A stretch of DNA of 29,002 bases, taken from assembly GCA_011763485.2 (NCBI GenBank), contig JAANSK020027799.1:1-29002 (forward strand), in the 5' to 3' direction. The notes under the pieces are model-generated. The model did not search any database and was not told the origin of the DNA. It worked only from the letters and a program-made list of their open reading frames with translations. The DNA is from Isoetes engelmannii (lineage: Eukaryota > Streptophyta > Lycopodiopsida > Isoetales > Isoetaceae). A program made the position numbers and the translations under genes. The first letter of the stretch is position 1. Every line of letters begins with the position of its first letter. Shown here in pieces: positions 1 to 9,419 of this stretch.

Positions 1-141
1 AAGCATTCTGGTTTACCCTTACCCTTTCTTGCTGGCGGAAAGGCAAAAACGTGATTCAAAGAACAAATCAGGTATTCAGGCACTTTTGGGGCTTTCTAGT
101 TTTTATGCCAATGGATTGCAGGGATTGTTTTGAATAGAATA

Positions 142-270
142 GCCGAGCTAGGGATATAATGTAGGCAAAAATATTTCACATCTTGCACCAAGCTTTTGGG
201 AGGAGTCTGGCGGCTGGGCATATATTTTGTCTTAGCCAGCTTCAATCTGATCGCCTACCCCGACAATGCA
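142..270 (+). repeat. Diverged direct repeat, copy A
   Basis: This segment matches 613-733 in the same orientation. Both start with 'gccgagctaggg', share 'aggagtctggcgg' and 'agccagctt' in the middle, and end with 'ccccgacaatgca'. The copies differ by many substitutions and small indels, so the duplication is old. The 340 bases between them show no convincing coding potential. The family is not recognised; a non-coding part of a retroelement is possible. Confidence 0.6.
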
Positions 271-612
271 GCATTTTATTTGATTCATTTCATAGGTAAT
301 TTATTTGCTAAAAGCTGAAAGACGAGAATCCATGAAGTGGTGGCAGCTTCTATGAGCAGAGTGGCAGACTGTTCTTCTTACACTGGTTTGTTTACTTTCT
401 TTTATTTTTTTGCACCATGGTAAGAGGTAACTGTGCAGTGGCAGCTTGGTGGTATAGCCGTTCTTTTATGCCACTTCAAAGTAGTAGACAGGTAGAGTTG
501 ATGGTGACTTGTTTGACAGGATGGTTGTGCTATTATCAAGGATGTATGGGCTCCTTGATGGGATGACGAAAGTGGAAGACTCCCTCATAGGGTGACCCTT
601 TCAGTGGAGATT

Positions 613-733
613 GCCGAGCTAGGGGATTATACATGAGCTTCTATATCTTGCACCAGGCTTTAGGGAGGAGTCTGGCGGTCGGACTTGTTCTAAGTCTAGC
701 CAGCTTTAGGCTTTCTGTGGCCCCGACAATGCA
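613..733 (+). repeat. Diverged direct repeat, copy B
   Basis: Second copy of the repeat at 142-270. A 66-codon open frame runs through it (633-833), but it has no recognisable domain and its start lies inside the repeat, so I do not call it a gene. The sequence continues for about 220 bases to an A-rich tract near 951-980, so copy B could be the 3' part of a retroposed sequence. Confidence 0.55.
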
Positions 734-950
734 ACACTCCACTATGCACTGCGGACACAACACTTTGAGAATCAGGTTAACTAGTGGCATCTATCTTATA
801 CTTCTCTTGTATTGCTGCTACTCAATCGAATAAGTTTCTCTTCATAGAGGATGAAGATGTTGAGGTTACTCCTGTAGTAATCCTCTATGAAGGTTGAAGC
901 ATTGTACTCTGTACTTATTATTATATAAAATACAAAAACTTCCTTTTCTT

Positions 951-980
951 CAAAAAAGAAAAAAAAAGAAAAAAGAAAAA
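951..980 (+). repeat. A-rich tract, possible retroposon tail
   Basis: An A-rich stretch interrupted only by single G or C bases, just after a T-rich 3'-UTR-like segment. This is what a decayed poly(A) tail of a plus-strand retroposon would look like. No target-site duplication was found, so the call is tentative. Confidence 0.35.
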
Positions 981-982
981 AC

Positions 983-1020
983 ATTAGCAACCATACCTCA
1001 AACATTTTAAATAAACATAA
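983..1020 (+). repeat. Short direct repeat flanking the MULE, left copy
   Basis: This 38-bp segment starts 'attagcaacca' and contains 'ttttaaataaaca'. A diverged copy lies at 1908-1943, so the two copies bracket the Mutator-like element at 1021-1765. It is far longer than a Mutator-type target duplication (8-11 bp) and has several differences. It may be an older local duplication. Confidence 0.5.
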
Positions 1021-1029
1021 ATAAAAATA

Positions 1030-1200
1030 ACCTTAATTGTTGACTTAATTCCCAAAAAGCCCTTCGAATTTTTTAAATTCCCCAAAAGCCCTTAATTTTT
1101 AAGTGTTTTCAAAAATAGCCCTTTGTATTATAAAAATCACAAAAAAACACATTTTCACAATAGATGATCATTCTTTAAAGATGGGAGTCTTTCTTGAATC
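1030..1200 (+). repeat. MULE left terminal inverted repeat
   Basis: Inverted complement of about 1575-1745, roughly 80-85 per cent identical by eye, with small indels. It contains short direct motifs of the type 'aaaagccctt', which recur several times inside each arm. Confidence 0.75.
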
Positions 1201-1360
1201 ACAACAATTTGAATAATAAGTTTCAGAATATCACGTTATTCTTTTTCGGCAACAACACGCAAAGCTTTATACCCATCCAGGTTACTTGTTGAGCTCATTT
1301 TGCTATTTATATGTTGGAGCAATTTATCCACCAAACAGTGAACCTTTTGAAATAATAAAA

Positions 1361-1505
1361 TGCTACCTCCTGCAACACATTATCCTCCTGGCAGACCTAC
1401 AAATAAACGGGATAGGACAAAAGACAGGGATATAAAAAAACGTGTGCATAGATGCACATTTTGTGGTAATGGCAGTCATGCTTGAAGTTGCAGAAATCCT
1501 ATTTG
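1361..1505 (+). pseudogene. MULE transposase C-terminal zinc-knuckle remnant
   Basis: Read on the plus strand, this core segment gives PPGRPTNKRDR, a basic linker, then a knuckle of the form C-x2-C-x4-H-x4-C (C-TF-C-GNGS-H-A..SC, then RNP). A Pro/Gly/Arg stretch leading into a CCHC knuckle is the usual C-terminal end of plant MuDR-type transposases. A stop codon falls inside the knuckle, and no MULE catalytic domain or SWIM finger is present. This is a non-functional leftover, but it supports the assignment made from the terminal repeats. Confidence 0.6.
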
Positions 1506-1574
1506 ACATTTCTATTGCATATTTCATCATATGTGATGTTTTAAAATTTATTTTCCAGATTGTTGTGATCTATA

Positions 1575-1756
1575 AGAAACACTTCCATCTCTAAAGAATG
1601 AACATCTATTGTGAAACGTGCTTTTTGGTGATTTTTCAAATAAAAAGGGCTATTTGGGAAAATACCTAAGAATTAAGGGCATTTTGGGAATTTAAAAAAT
1701 ACAAAGGGCTTTTTGGGAATTAAGTAAACAATTAAGGTTAGTTTGGTAAATTTTCC
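1575..1756 (-). repeat. MULE right terminal inverted repeat
   Basis: Inverted partner of the arm at 1030-1200. Its outer end reads 'ggaaaatttaccaaac' on the minus strand, a familiar MULE terminus. Confidence 0.75.
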
Positions 1757-1907
1757 ATAAAAATATGTAGAGCTTAATGGCAACCTCCCTAAAAACAAGG
1801 CATGAACATACAAAATGAATGTCATTTTTTACTATAAAAAAAAGGCAAGAAAACGCAAAAATCTGGTGTAAGCTAACAAAATAGCATGAGCGGCTGCTAG
1901 AAAAAGC

Positions 1908-1943
1908 ATTAGCAACCACCTCACAAATTTTAAATAAACAAAA
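1908..1943 (+). repeat. Short direct repeat flanking the MULE, right copy
   Basis: Diverged copy of 983-1020 ('attagcaaccacctcacaaa'). It ends about ten bases before the first recognisable Helitron codon at 1953, so it may also mark the truncated left edge of the Helitron relic. Confidence 0.5.
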
Positions 1944-1952
1944 AGAACATGT

Positions 1953-2423
1953 TTTGCATCATGGAGAATTCTTTCATATGAAATACAACAACAGTTTCCT
2001 CATGTCACTCGACTGGCTATGCATCTCCCAATGCAACAAGATGTATACTATCGAGAAGGTATGAGTATAAACACTGGACAACATTGACAGTATTTTTCGA
2101 GATGAATGCATCTAGAGGTAAAGAGGCTACTCAATTGCTCTGTCATGGTTTTTCCAAAAGGTTTCCAAAAGGAAGAGTAGATCCAACAACAAAACGTTTC
2201 CCATGATTTGACGCATGTATTTTATTAATCCTTCAGAAGGAGAGCGATATTATCTATGATTCCTATTAAAACACGTGGCAGGTTCAATTAGTTTTGAAGA
2301 TTTACACTCTTTCGATGAAGAGTTGTGTGCAACATATAAAGAAGCTTGCATTCGTCAACGGTTGCTTCGAGATGACACAAAATAACTTGAATCTCTTCAA
2401 AAAGCAGCACCATGGGGCATGCC
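1953..2423 (+). pseudogene. Helitron Rep-helicase relic, 5' part
   Basis: Several frames of this segment match, in order, the region that links the Rep and PIF1-helicase domains of plant Helitron proteins. First comes ASWRILSYEIQQQFPHVTRL, then AMHLPMQQDVYYREG (usually written as xVHLPNQQ..F). Next is LTVFFEMN, then SEGERYY, SFEDLHSF and a KEACIRQRLLRDDT block. The blocks sit in different frames with stops between them, so the gene is long dead. The N-terminal Rep catalytic motifs are absent, so the relic is 5'-truncated. It stops where the Copia element enters and resumes at 7294. Confidence 0.75.
2419..2423 (+). repeat. Target-site duplication, left ('atgcc')
   Basis: The five bases 'atgcc' directly before the 5' LTR are repeated exactly at 7289-7293 after the 3' LTR. 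Five bp is the standard Copia integrase duplication length. The perfect match shows that the two LTRs belong to a single insertion event. Confidence 0.9.
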
Positions 2424-3066
2424 TGTAGGAAAATCGGGCAGCCTGTACAACATTGGGGATGCATGATGACGTGTCAAAATGAGAATGGCAAGAAAGGCTA
2501 AATCGAAAAAGGGAAAGCCATGTACACGGATCTGCACGGGTCTGGAAAATTCAGGAAGCACGAATCGTTTCGATTCAGGGTCGAATAAAAGAAGAACGGG
2601 AGAAACTGCAGGTGAAAAAAACAGGAAGCTGAGAAGAGGTCGATTTGATGTGGGCAGCCGATGCTAATAGATTGAAGGTCTGGAGTTGATCAAAGCAAAG
2701 TGGCAGTGATATTAGGGTGAATCCGTCATAACAGCAAACGCTGCGTCAGATTTGCAAAAGTAACTCGCCAGGGGAAGCGGAAATCACAGTCGAAGTTATC
2801 TGGTGGACAGGAGGAAGAAATCCGCAATCGGATTTCAGGAAGCACCCATTAATTTCTGGATTTAGGGGGTCGGATTCGGCCTGGAAGCATCAGGGGATTC
2901 ATTCGACAGAGCTTGCTGATTGGAGGCAGCGGATTTGGATTCACACGACAGAGATTGCTGATAGGAGGAAGCAGGTTTGTAACAATCCAAACCCGTGATA
3001 CAAGGATGGAAATACTTGGAGGTATTGCCTTAATTTGGCTGATTATATTAATGCTAAAATCCTACA
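2424..3066 (+). repeat. Copia 5' LTR
   Basis: 643 bp, starting 'tgtaggaaaatc' and ending 'aaaatcctaca'. It aligns end to end with 6641-7288. It carries 'tgatgacgtgtca' near its start, a TGACG-type motif that could serve as a bZIP site in the promoter. No clear TATA box was assigned. Confidence 0.95.
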
Positions 3067-3067
3067 G

Positions 3068-3079
3068 TGGTATCAGAGC
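3068..3079 (+). other. Primer-binding site (initiator tRNA-Met)
   Basis: 'tggtatcagagc' begins two bases after the 5' LTR. It is the standard plant Copia primer site, complementary to the 3' end of initiator methionine tRNA. Confidence 0.92.
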
Positions 3080-3199
3080 ATGCTGGCTTCGTGCTGTTAG
3101 GCGTATTGCCTACTGTGTTGAAGTCATGCTGAAATGGAGTGTAGAAAAGTCATGCCAAATACATTGCTTGAAAAGTTCCATGGATAGTCTTGGTGCGGT

Positions 3200-6100
3200 G
3201 GGTGCTTGCAAAGCAAGAAAGACAAATATATTGACCATTGATTCTGGAGCAGAAGTCTCCGTAGTTTGCTCACCGAGATTGTTGAAGGACATTCAAAGCG
3301 GTGTAAAACATGGCGTAGTGCAGATGGGAAATGGAGCGATCCAAGAAATCCACAGTCGAGGAAATTTGGAATTGACAAGCGGAGGCAAGAGCATCCTGTA
3401 TGCACCCGATATGCTTTTTAATTTAATTTCAGTTGCCAATTTAGTGGATGCTGGATACGATTTGTTCTTTCACAAAACTGGTTGCAAGTTCATTAAGGAC
3501 GGTGTTAAGATTTTTGATGCTCAGAGGCATGGAAATTTGTTTGAATTGAATTTGGATTTTATTAATAAAGTATCTGCCGTGGATGATATACACTTGGCAT
3601 CTGCACTTGGCTCATGTGAATTATAATAGCATCAAGACAGCCAAAACACATAAATTGCTGGATGGCTTAGATTTTGATGATGAGAAGCATGGGGTTTGTG
3701 AATCTTGCATGTTGGAAAAGCAAAGTAGGTTAAGAATATAGGCAAATGTGCAGATGAGCTGCTTGGCTACATTCAGATGTATGCGGGCCAATGCAAGTGC
3801 AGAGTCTGGGAGCGAAGTATTATTTCGCCACATTTATTGACGATTTAAGCAAACGCACAAAGTGTTATTATCTGAAATCCAAGGACCAGGTATTTGATGC
3901 TTTCCGGCTTTATGTTGCGGAGGTGGAACGTGAGACTTCTTTGCGGGTAAAATCCTTAAGGACAGATCTTGGAGGAGAGTATAGGTCAGGAGATTTCATC
4001 AGGTTTTGCCAGATGCATGGAATCAAGAGGCAATATTGATATGGTCTGTGAGGTATGGGATAAAGCCTGGAAAGGTTGGGGCCCATTGGATAACGATTTC
4101 CTTGAAGGATCCGCCCTTTTAGGGAGTTGGTTAAGGCTACTGGGGGTAGTCTTTATCAATTTGGCATCAGAACTAAGGTTCAATTCCTCGTGGCAACATT
4201 GGTGTGTTCCACATGCTTGATCGAGGAGAGGGAGGAATTGATATGGTCTGTGGGGTATGGGATAAAGCCTGGAAAGGTTGGGGCGCATTGGATAACGATT
4301 TCCTTGAAGGATCCGCCCTTTTGGGGAGTTGGTTAAGGCTACTGGGGGCAGTCCTTATCAAATATACTTGCCGATATACACCTCAGCAGAATGGGGTCGC
4401 GGAGCGTAAGAATCGCACTATTATGGATGCAGCTAGATGCATGCTAAAGCATGCTGGATTACCGAATTTCTTGTGGGGGGAAGCAGTAGCCACTGCTTGT
4501 TATGTGCAGAACAGGTTGCCTACAGCGGCGCTAAGGGGAGCAGTGCCTGAAGAAATATGGTCTGGAGAAAAGTAGTATGTGCATCGTTTAAAAGGCTATG
4601 GATGCTTGGCGTATATGCTAGTGCCAAAAGAGCTGCGGAAGAAGCTGGATGACCGAAGTATCCCCACTTTCTTGGTGGGACATGACGAGGAATCGAATGG
4701 TTATAGGTTATATGACCCCATTAGGCGCAATGTGCATGTCAGCAGGGATGTCGAATTCGTTGAGAATGTGTTGTATAAAGATAGAAAAATGCTGATAAAA
4801 GGGGAGGAAGCTGCATGGATACCTGCAGAATACATTGAGATGGATGCAAGGAAGGAAGAAGAAAATGTAGCAGCGGAACCAGCAGAGCAACCGATGCTCA
4901 TCATCAATGATGACGATGACCCGGATGACGTGCATGAGGTTGTAGAGGCCGACAGTGCGCTTCATGCTCCGGTGGGAGAGCATGAGGAGGTGCTTGATGC
5001 TGTAGGAGCCGACAGAGCACCGGAAGATACACATGGAGTAGCAGAAAGGGAGATACATCACGAAGAAGAAACTGGAGCTCGCGAGGAAGTAAGAGCGAGG
5101 GGGAGATATACTCGCCGCGATGAGGTAGAACGTGTTAAGTCGGAGCTTCCTTTTTATGTAGCAAAATGAGTTGAGATCGTTTGAGGAAATGAATACATAC
5201 GAGCTAGTGCCCCGACCAAAAGGTAAAGATGTTGTAGGTAGCAAATGGCTTTATAAAATAAAAAGAAATGCAGATGGCTCGATAGAAAGATATATAGCTA
5301 GATTGGTAGCAAAAGGCTACACGCAAAGAGGAGTAGATTATAAAGATACTTTTTAACCCTTAGTCAAGATAACTAGCTTGAGGGCTTTGATAGCATTGGC
5401 GGTGCAAAACGATATGGAGCTACATCATATGGATGTAAAAACGGCATTTTTGAATGGGGATTTAGAAGAAGAAATTTATATGGAGCAGCCCCAAGAATAT
5501 GTGCAAGGCGACGATATGGTTTGCAGATTAAAAAAAGGCAATTTACGGTTTACGACAAGCATCCAGGCAATGGTACGTATGTATGAATAAGTTTCTAATC
5601 TCTATTGGATTTAGAAAACTAAAAACCGAAGGCAATTTATATATGTGGAAGAGGGTAATAAGTGTTTGATCATGGCACTTTATGTTGATGATTGCGTTAT
5701 GGCCAGTACTAATAAAGCTTTTCTAGAAAGATGCAAGGCATTGTTAAAGAAACGCTTTCAAATGACGGATTTAGGTGATCTCAAAAAACTGCTGGGTATG
5801 GAAGTCAGAAGGGATAGGAATAAAGGGGAGCTATATTTGACTCAAGAGCAGAACATCAGGAAGGCATTGACTCGTTTCAGAATGGTCGACTGTAACCCAT
5901 CGAAGACACCCCTTGCGCCAGGTTTAAGGATTAGCATTAGAATGGGTCGTAAGAATGATGTTGAACGGAAAGAGATGGAGTGAATACCGTAGAAAGCATT
6001 GATAGAAACATTGTTGCATATTGCAAACATCACAAGGCCGGACATCTCCTATGCAGTTAACCTACTCAGTCGATTCAACAGTAACCCAGGAAAGGAACAT

Positions 6101-6632
6101 TGGATAGATGCCAAGAGGGTGTTGAGATACCTAAAGGGCACAGCAAATCATGGAATCTGTTTTACTCGGGACAAGGAGTTGGAATTGATAGGATATGCTG
6201 ATGCAGACTGGGGAGATGACCTGGATGATAGAAAATCAACGTCGGGGTACATTTGCAAGCTCGACGACACAAGAGTGCGTAGCCAAATCGAGTGCTGAAG
6301 CAGAATATGCAGCAGTTTCTCTAGCAGCGTCTCAAATTATTTGGTTGCGGAGAATGCTGGCGGAGCTTGGAAATGTATGCGCAAAGGCCACGCCCTTGTA
6401 TTGCGACAATAAAAGTGGAGTAGCAATGAGCAGAAATCCGGCATGTCATTCTAGAACAAAACACATAGAGATTCACCACCACTTTGTCCGAGACGAAGTG
6501 GAGAAAGGGGAAATAGACGTTCATTATATTTCAACGAGAGCACAGCAGGCAGACATGCTCACTAAAGTATTGACCGAACCGAAATTGATGTTTGCCAAAT
6601 CACAAGTAGGCATAGTCGGGTGTACAGGTTGA
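3200..6632 (+). pseudogene. Copia polyprotein coding region (fossil)
   Basis: Recognisable parts in order: an aspartic protease-like block near 3225-3450 (IDSGAEVSVV); a GAG-pre-integrase-like block near 3540-3720; an integrase core between about 3790 and 4480 (TPQQNGVAERKNRT near its end); an acidic linker to about 5160; reverse transcriptase at about 5180-5870 (HHMDVKTAFLNGDLEEEIYM and the catalytic YVDD); and RNase H at about 6190-6600 (ADADWGDD, KHIEIHHHFVRD, QADMLTK). The frame is interrupted repeatedly, about ten times in all, and makes no full-length product. The lineage within Copia was not determined. Confidence 0.9.
4037..4360 (+). mobile_element. Dimeric SINE-like insertion inside the Copia integrase
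   Basis: Two head-to-tail copies of one unit, offset by 202 bp: the first about 200 bp, the second cut to about 123 bp. Shared sequence includes 'atgggataaagcctggaaag' and 'ttccttgaaggatccgccct'. The first unit has an A-box-like 'ttggttaaggc' at about 4128 and a B-box-like 'ggttcaattcc' at 4178-4188, about 50 bp apart, as in a tRNA-derived SINE head. The sequence has no counterpart in Copia proteins and interrupts the integrase region, so it is an insertion. No poly(A) tail is seen, and the SINE family is unknown. Confidence 0.55.
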
Positions 6633-6640
6633 GGGGAAGT
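6631..6640 (+). other. Polypurine tract
   Basis: The purine run 'gaggggaag' plus one T directly precedes the 3' LTR. This is the expected position for priming plus-strand synthesis. Confidence 0.85.
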
Positions 6641-7288
6641 TGTAGGAAAATCAGGCAGCTTGTACAACCATTGGGGATGAATGATGACGTGTCAGAATGA
6701 GAATGGCAAGAAAGGCTAAATCAAAAAAGGGAAAACCGTGTACGCGGATCTGTACGGGTCTGGAAAATTCAGGAAGTACGAATCGTTTCAATTCAGGGTC
6801 GGATAAAAAAAGAACGAAAGAAACTGCAGGTGAAAAAACAAAACAGGAAGTTGAGAAGAGGTCGATTTGATGTGGGCAGCCGATGCTAATAGATTGAAGG
6901 TCTGGAGTTGACGGAAGCAAAGTGGCGGTGATATTAGGGTGAATCCGTCATAGCAGCAAATGATGCGTCAGATTTGTAGAAGTAACTCGCCAGGGAAAGC
7001 GGAAATCACAGCCGAAGTTAGCCTGGTGGACAGGAGGAAGAAATCCGCAATCGGATTTCAGGAAGCATCCAGTAATTTCTGGATTTAGGGGGTCGGATTC
7101 GGCCAGGAAGCATCAGGGGATTCATTCGACAGAGCTTGCTGATTGGAGGCAGCGGATTTGGATTCACACGGCAGAGATTGCTGATAGGAGGAAGAAGGTG
7201 TGTAACAGTCCAAACCCGTGATACAGGGATGGAATGCTTGGAGGTATTGCCTTAATTTGGCTGATTATATTAGTGCTAAAATCCTACA
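6641..7288 (+). repeat. Copia 3' LTR
   Basis: 648 bp, starting 'tgtaggaaaatc' and ending 'aaaatcctaca'. It is about 94 per cent identical to the 5' LTR by hand alignment, with a few small indels. The divergence is spread evenly. Confidence 0.95.
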
Positions 7289-7293
7289 ATGCC
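7289..7293 (+). repeat. Target-site duplication, right ('atgcc')
   Basis: Exact copy of 2419-2423. The interrupted Helitron sequence resumes immediately afterwards. Confidence 0.9.
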
Positions 7294-7643
7294 ACCATAA
7301 TTGTGGCACATGTTCGCCATGATCCTTCTAAATTGTGGGCCATCGAATCCGCTACAACTGTGGGAAGAAGCAAAGCTTTCTATGATCGATTATTTCTTGT
7401 ATAAGGTATGAATGGTTGCAGGGGATCAAAGTGTGTGATCGGTTTCTTGAAGATCATCAAAACTCAGTCGAACGATCTTTGAGGGAGTTTGAGTTCATTC
7501 TTCTTGAGCGTGCAATAGATTCGTATATGATATTTCGAGATGAGTTGTTGCAAGAAGACATGGCAGAGGTACAAGAAGATGTGGACCGCCTAGATAACGA
7601 CCAATGTATTATCTTTAACATTGTGATCAATGGGCATGTGTAG
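7294..7643 (+). pseudogene. Helitron Rep-helicase relic, 3' part
   Basis: This continues the relic at 1953-2423 beyond the Copia insertion. The first block reads HMFAMILLNCGPSNPLQLWE, matching the Helitron 'LF..iLl.c.p..p..LW' segment. It leads through a charged helical stretch (RSLREFEFILLERAI, DELLQEDMAEVQEDVD) to LDNDQCIIFNIVI. That resembles the 'LN.dQ..af..I' lead-in to the PIF1 helicase Walker A motif. The sequence ends before any GxGKT loop, so the helicase proper is absent. Stops and frame changes show that it is dead. Confidence 0.7.
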
Positions 7644-8340
7644 TTCCACGAGGAAATCAACCCCAAATTCTTGCAAGCATCAAATTATAGTGTTGGAAGT
7701 TGCACATATGACGTTAAAGACCGTGCATAAGTAGGGCATGTTCTTTTCTAGGTCTTAAATGTAAAATTGATCATTTAGAGGAGTTGCTACCATTATTCTC
7801 AAGAATGGGGAATAATGCAAAAATGCTACCTAAAAGTATGCCATGGAATCGCTTAAAGTCTCTCCCCCAATCATTCAAGGTCTTTTCTTTCATGTTTTGT
7901 GCCGAGGCTTGGCCCTCTGGTTTCTTTCGGGCTTATGCCCCTGGATCTATTCCATCCCTAGATTTGTTGGAAGTTGCACATATGGACGTTATGGTGTTTT
8001 GTGTGTAGACTATTAAGAATTTGTGGTATTCATTTCTGTTGTCATATAAAAAGGTGCATCCACTTGAAGCAAGGCTACATTTCGCACGTCATTTCTTTGT
8101 TCTCCAAATAACAACATTCTAATATAATGACTTAGAACTGTAATGATCTCTCCAAACTTTCAGAATTCTTTATGTTGTCTGTATATGGTCGTTGGATCCA
8201 ACTCCACATATATAGTGAGCAATTTTAGGACTTTCAAATATTCCAGAGATTTTAGAGCTACCCAACCCAACGATGATATTGTAGGTTCGAGTCCTACTAA
8301 GCCTCGGAGCCTAGCCCACGAGCAATTATCAAGGCCCATA
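7644..8340. other. Non-coding stretch with a short duplicated motif
   Basis: No gene is supported. The 20-mer 'tgttggaagttgcacatatg' occurs twice in the same orientation, near 7692 and 7969. A tRNA T-arm-like hairpin 'gtaggttcgagtcctac' lies at about 8290-8306, but no other tRNA parts surround it. Open frames of 66-74 codons here lack any recognisable domain. Confidence 0.5.
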
Positions 8341-8349
8341 TAAATACAT

Positions 8350-8810
8350 ACCGCTATTTATACGCGCCAACATCGAATACATATTTACTCATAGTGATCA
8401 ATCTCACACATGAAAGGCCTACACCCCATGCTTATGTTAGACAACGCTTCCAGAGATTCTTGGTACATATTGTTGTGATGTGGGTTCCTAGAGGTTGATG
8501 AACAAAAACTTTATAGACATGCCGATTTGGATTGCATTACAATCAATTGATAATACTTTTTTCTGTGGGATGGCGTCTGTACTAATTGAAGGCCCATATA
8601 AAGACAAGCTCCTACTTATATGTGGCAACACTGGGCATACATTTTTCAAAATGTTCGAACACCCCATAAAACCCCATTGAATTCAATTCAATTCTTATTA
8701 CAAGCATTTTGGATTAACACATACCTAAACTTATCGTCTTGGATTAACACGGCCTCTGACTTATGCGCGGCAATGCCGGGCATACGTTTACTAGTGTCTA
8801 CTATGATTAA
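8350..8810 (+). repeat. Cluster of degenerate 'acttatgcg...gtttact' repeats
   Basis: Related segments recur near 8354-8396, 8606-8648 and 8757-8802, with weaker likeness near 8430. The best copy reads 'acttatgcgcggcaatgccg' followed by 'ggcatacgtttactagt'. A closely similar copy lies at 19759-19797 ('acttatgcgtgacaacgcgg', then 'ggcacacgtttaccagt'). The spacing is irregular, so this is not a simple tandem array. The repeats look like pieces of one dispersed family, perhaps a SINE or a DNA-transposon end. Confidence 0.5.
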
Positions 8811-8957
8811 AAGTAGCGTTCATGGGTCACATTGAGCATATTGTAGTTTTTTAAGTTATTGTAAGTTAGCTATTTGGTGTAACCTGTAACACAAAACTAG
8901 ATTTTCCTGTGAGTCTGTAGATGTGTCCAGTCTATGGATTTAACTTCATAAATAGCA

Positions 8958-8986
8958 TTTTTTTTATTTTTTTTTTTTTTTTTTTT
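8958..8986 (-). repeat. T-rich tract, possible minus-strand poly(A)
   Basis: 28 Ts with one interrupting A. It could be the poly(A) tail of a retroposed sequence read on the minus strand from about 9300 down to here. That flank has a broken minus-strand frame with no recognised domain, and no target duplication was found. Simple slippage is the alternative. Confidence 0.35.
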
Positions 8987-9419
8987 GTTTCCTTTTCCTA
9001 CGGTCATATGGAACGTTTGAGGATCCATGATGCTTTTTCCAGTGTTGCTCATTATGAAGGTAGATTAGTAATCTTGATTCGAGATAATTCTTCTGCGATA
9101 TGTCCAAGAACTTCTTTCGCTTGTTCGTTGGACATGGAGTTTTAAACTTCAACACTTGGGGGTGACCATGGGCCGCGCACCTAAGCGCAGAACCAATTGA
9201 AAACTTCATGGGCATCTTGCGAGGAATGTATATGATATGGCAATCTGCACAACCCGGTAACCTACATTTCAACCATTGTTACATGCCAAGCTGAAACTCG
9301 CAGGTCAACTTATCATGTGCCAAAGTAGAGGGAGTGTACCATCAAAACTGGAGTGGCAGTCACATAGGCTGCCATTTGACCATTTAAGGCTGCATCCAAA
9401 ACTTAGAGCAAAGACAAAA
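8987..9419. other. Non-coding stretch
   Basis: No supported gene. A 102-codon minus-strand frame (8964-9272) runs into the T-rich tract and ends in artificial polylysine, which argues against its being real. Confidence 0.5.

Larger units (their letters stand above)
1021..1765 (+). mobile_element. Mutator-like (MULE) deletion derivative with long TIRs
   Basis: Long terminal inverted repeats of about 165-185 bp bound the element: the left arm runs from 1030 to about 1200 and the right arm from about 1575 to 1756. Both arms carry 'taattcccaaaaagccctt' and 'cacaatagatg' in mirrored order. The 9-mer 'ataaaaata' abuts both ends (1021-1029 and 1757-1765) and is a plausible target duplication of MULE length, though it is AT-rich. 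The right end extends about 17 bp beyond the left one and has the typical 'ggaaaattt' outer end when read inward, so the left terminus seems trimmed. The 350-bp core keeps only a transposase C-terminal scrap, which makes this a non-autonomous derivative. Confidence 0.75.
2424..7288 (+). mobile_element. Ty1/Copia LTR retrotransposon (fossil)
   Basis: A 4.87-kb element with two LTRs of about 645 bp that begin TG and end CA. It has an initiator-tRNA-type primer site, a purine tract before the 3' LTR, and a perfect 5-bp target duplication. Domain order is protease, GAG-pre-integrase, integrase, reverse transcriptase, RNase H; integrase before RT defines Copia. No gag region was recognised. The element is broken, with roughly ten interruptions across its coding part, and it also carries a SINE-like insertion. 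By eye the LTRs differ at about 38 of 640 aligned positions (near 6 per cent, mostly transitions). That means insertion millions of years ago; the figure depends on an unknown substitution rate. It lies inside a Helitron relic. Confidence 0.95.

Noticed and set aside
4701-5244. Minus-strand frames of 68 and 178 codons inside the Copia element
   Set aside because: They lie antisense to the recognisable integrase-RT linker and RT start, so they are frame shadows.
8290-8306. A tRNA gene at the 'gtaggttcgagtcctac' hairpin
   Set aside because: Only a T-arm-like hairpin is present. No acceptor stem, D arm or anticodon arm could be laid out around it.
8964-9272. 102-codon minus-strand frame
   Set aside because: Its C-terminus is polylysine encoded by the T-rich tract, and no domain is recognisable.
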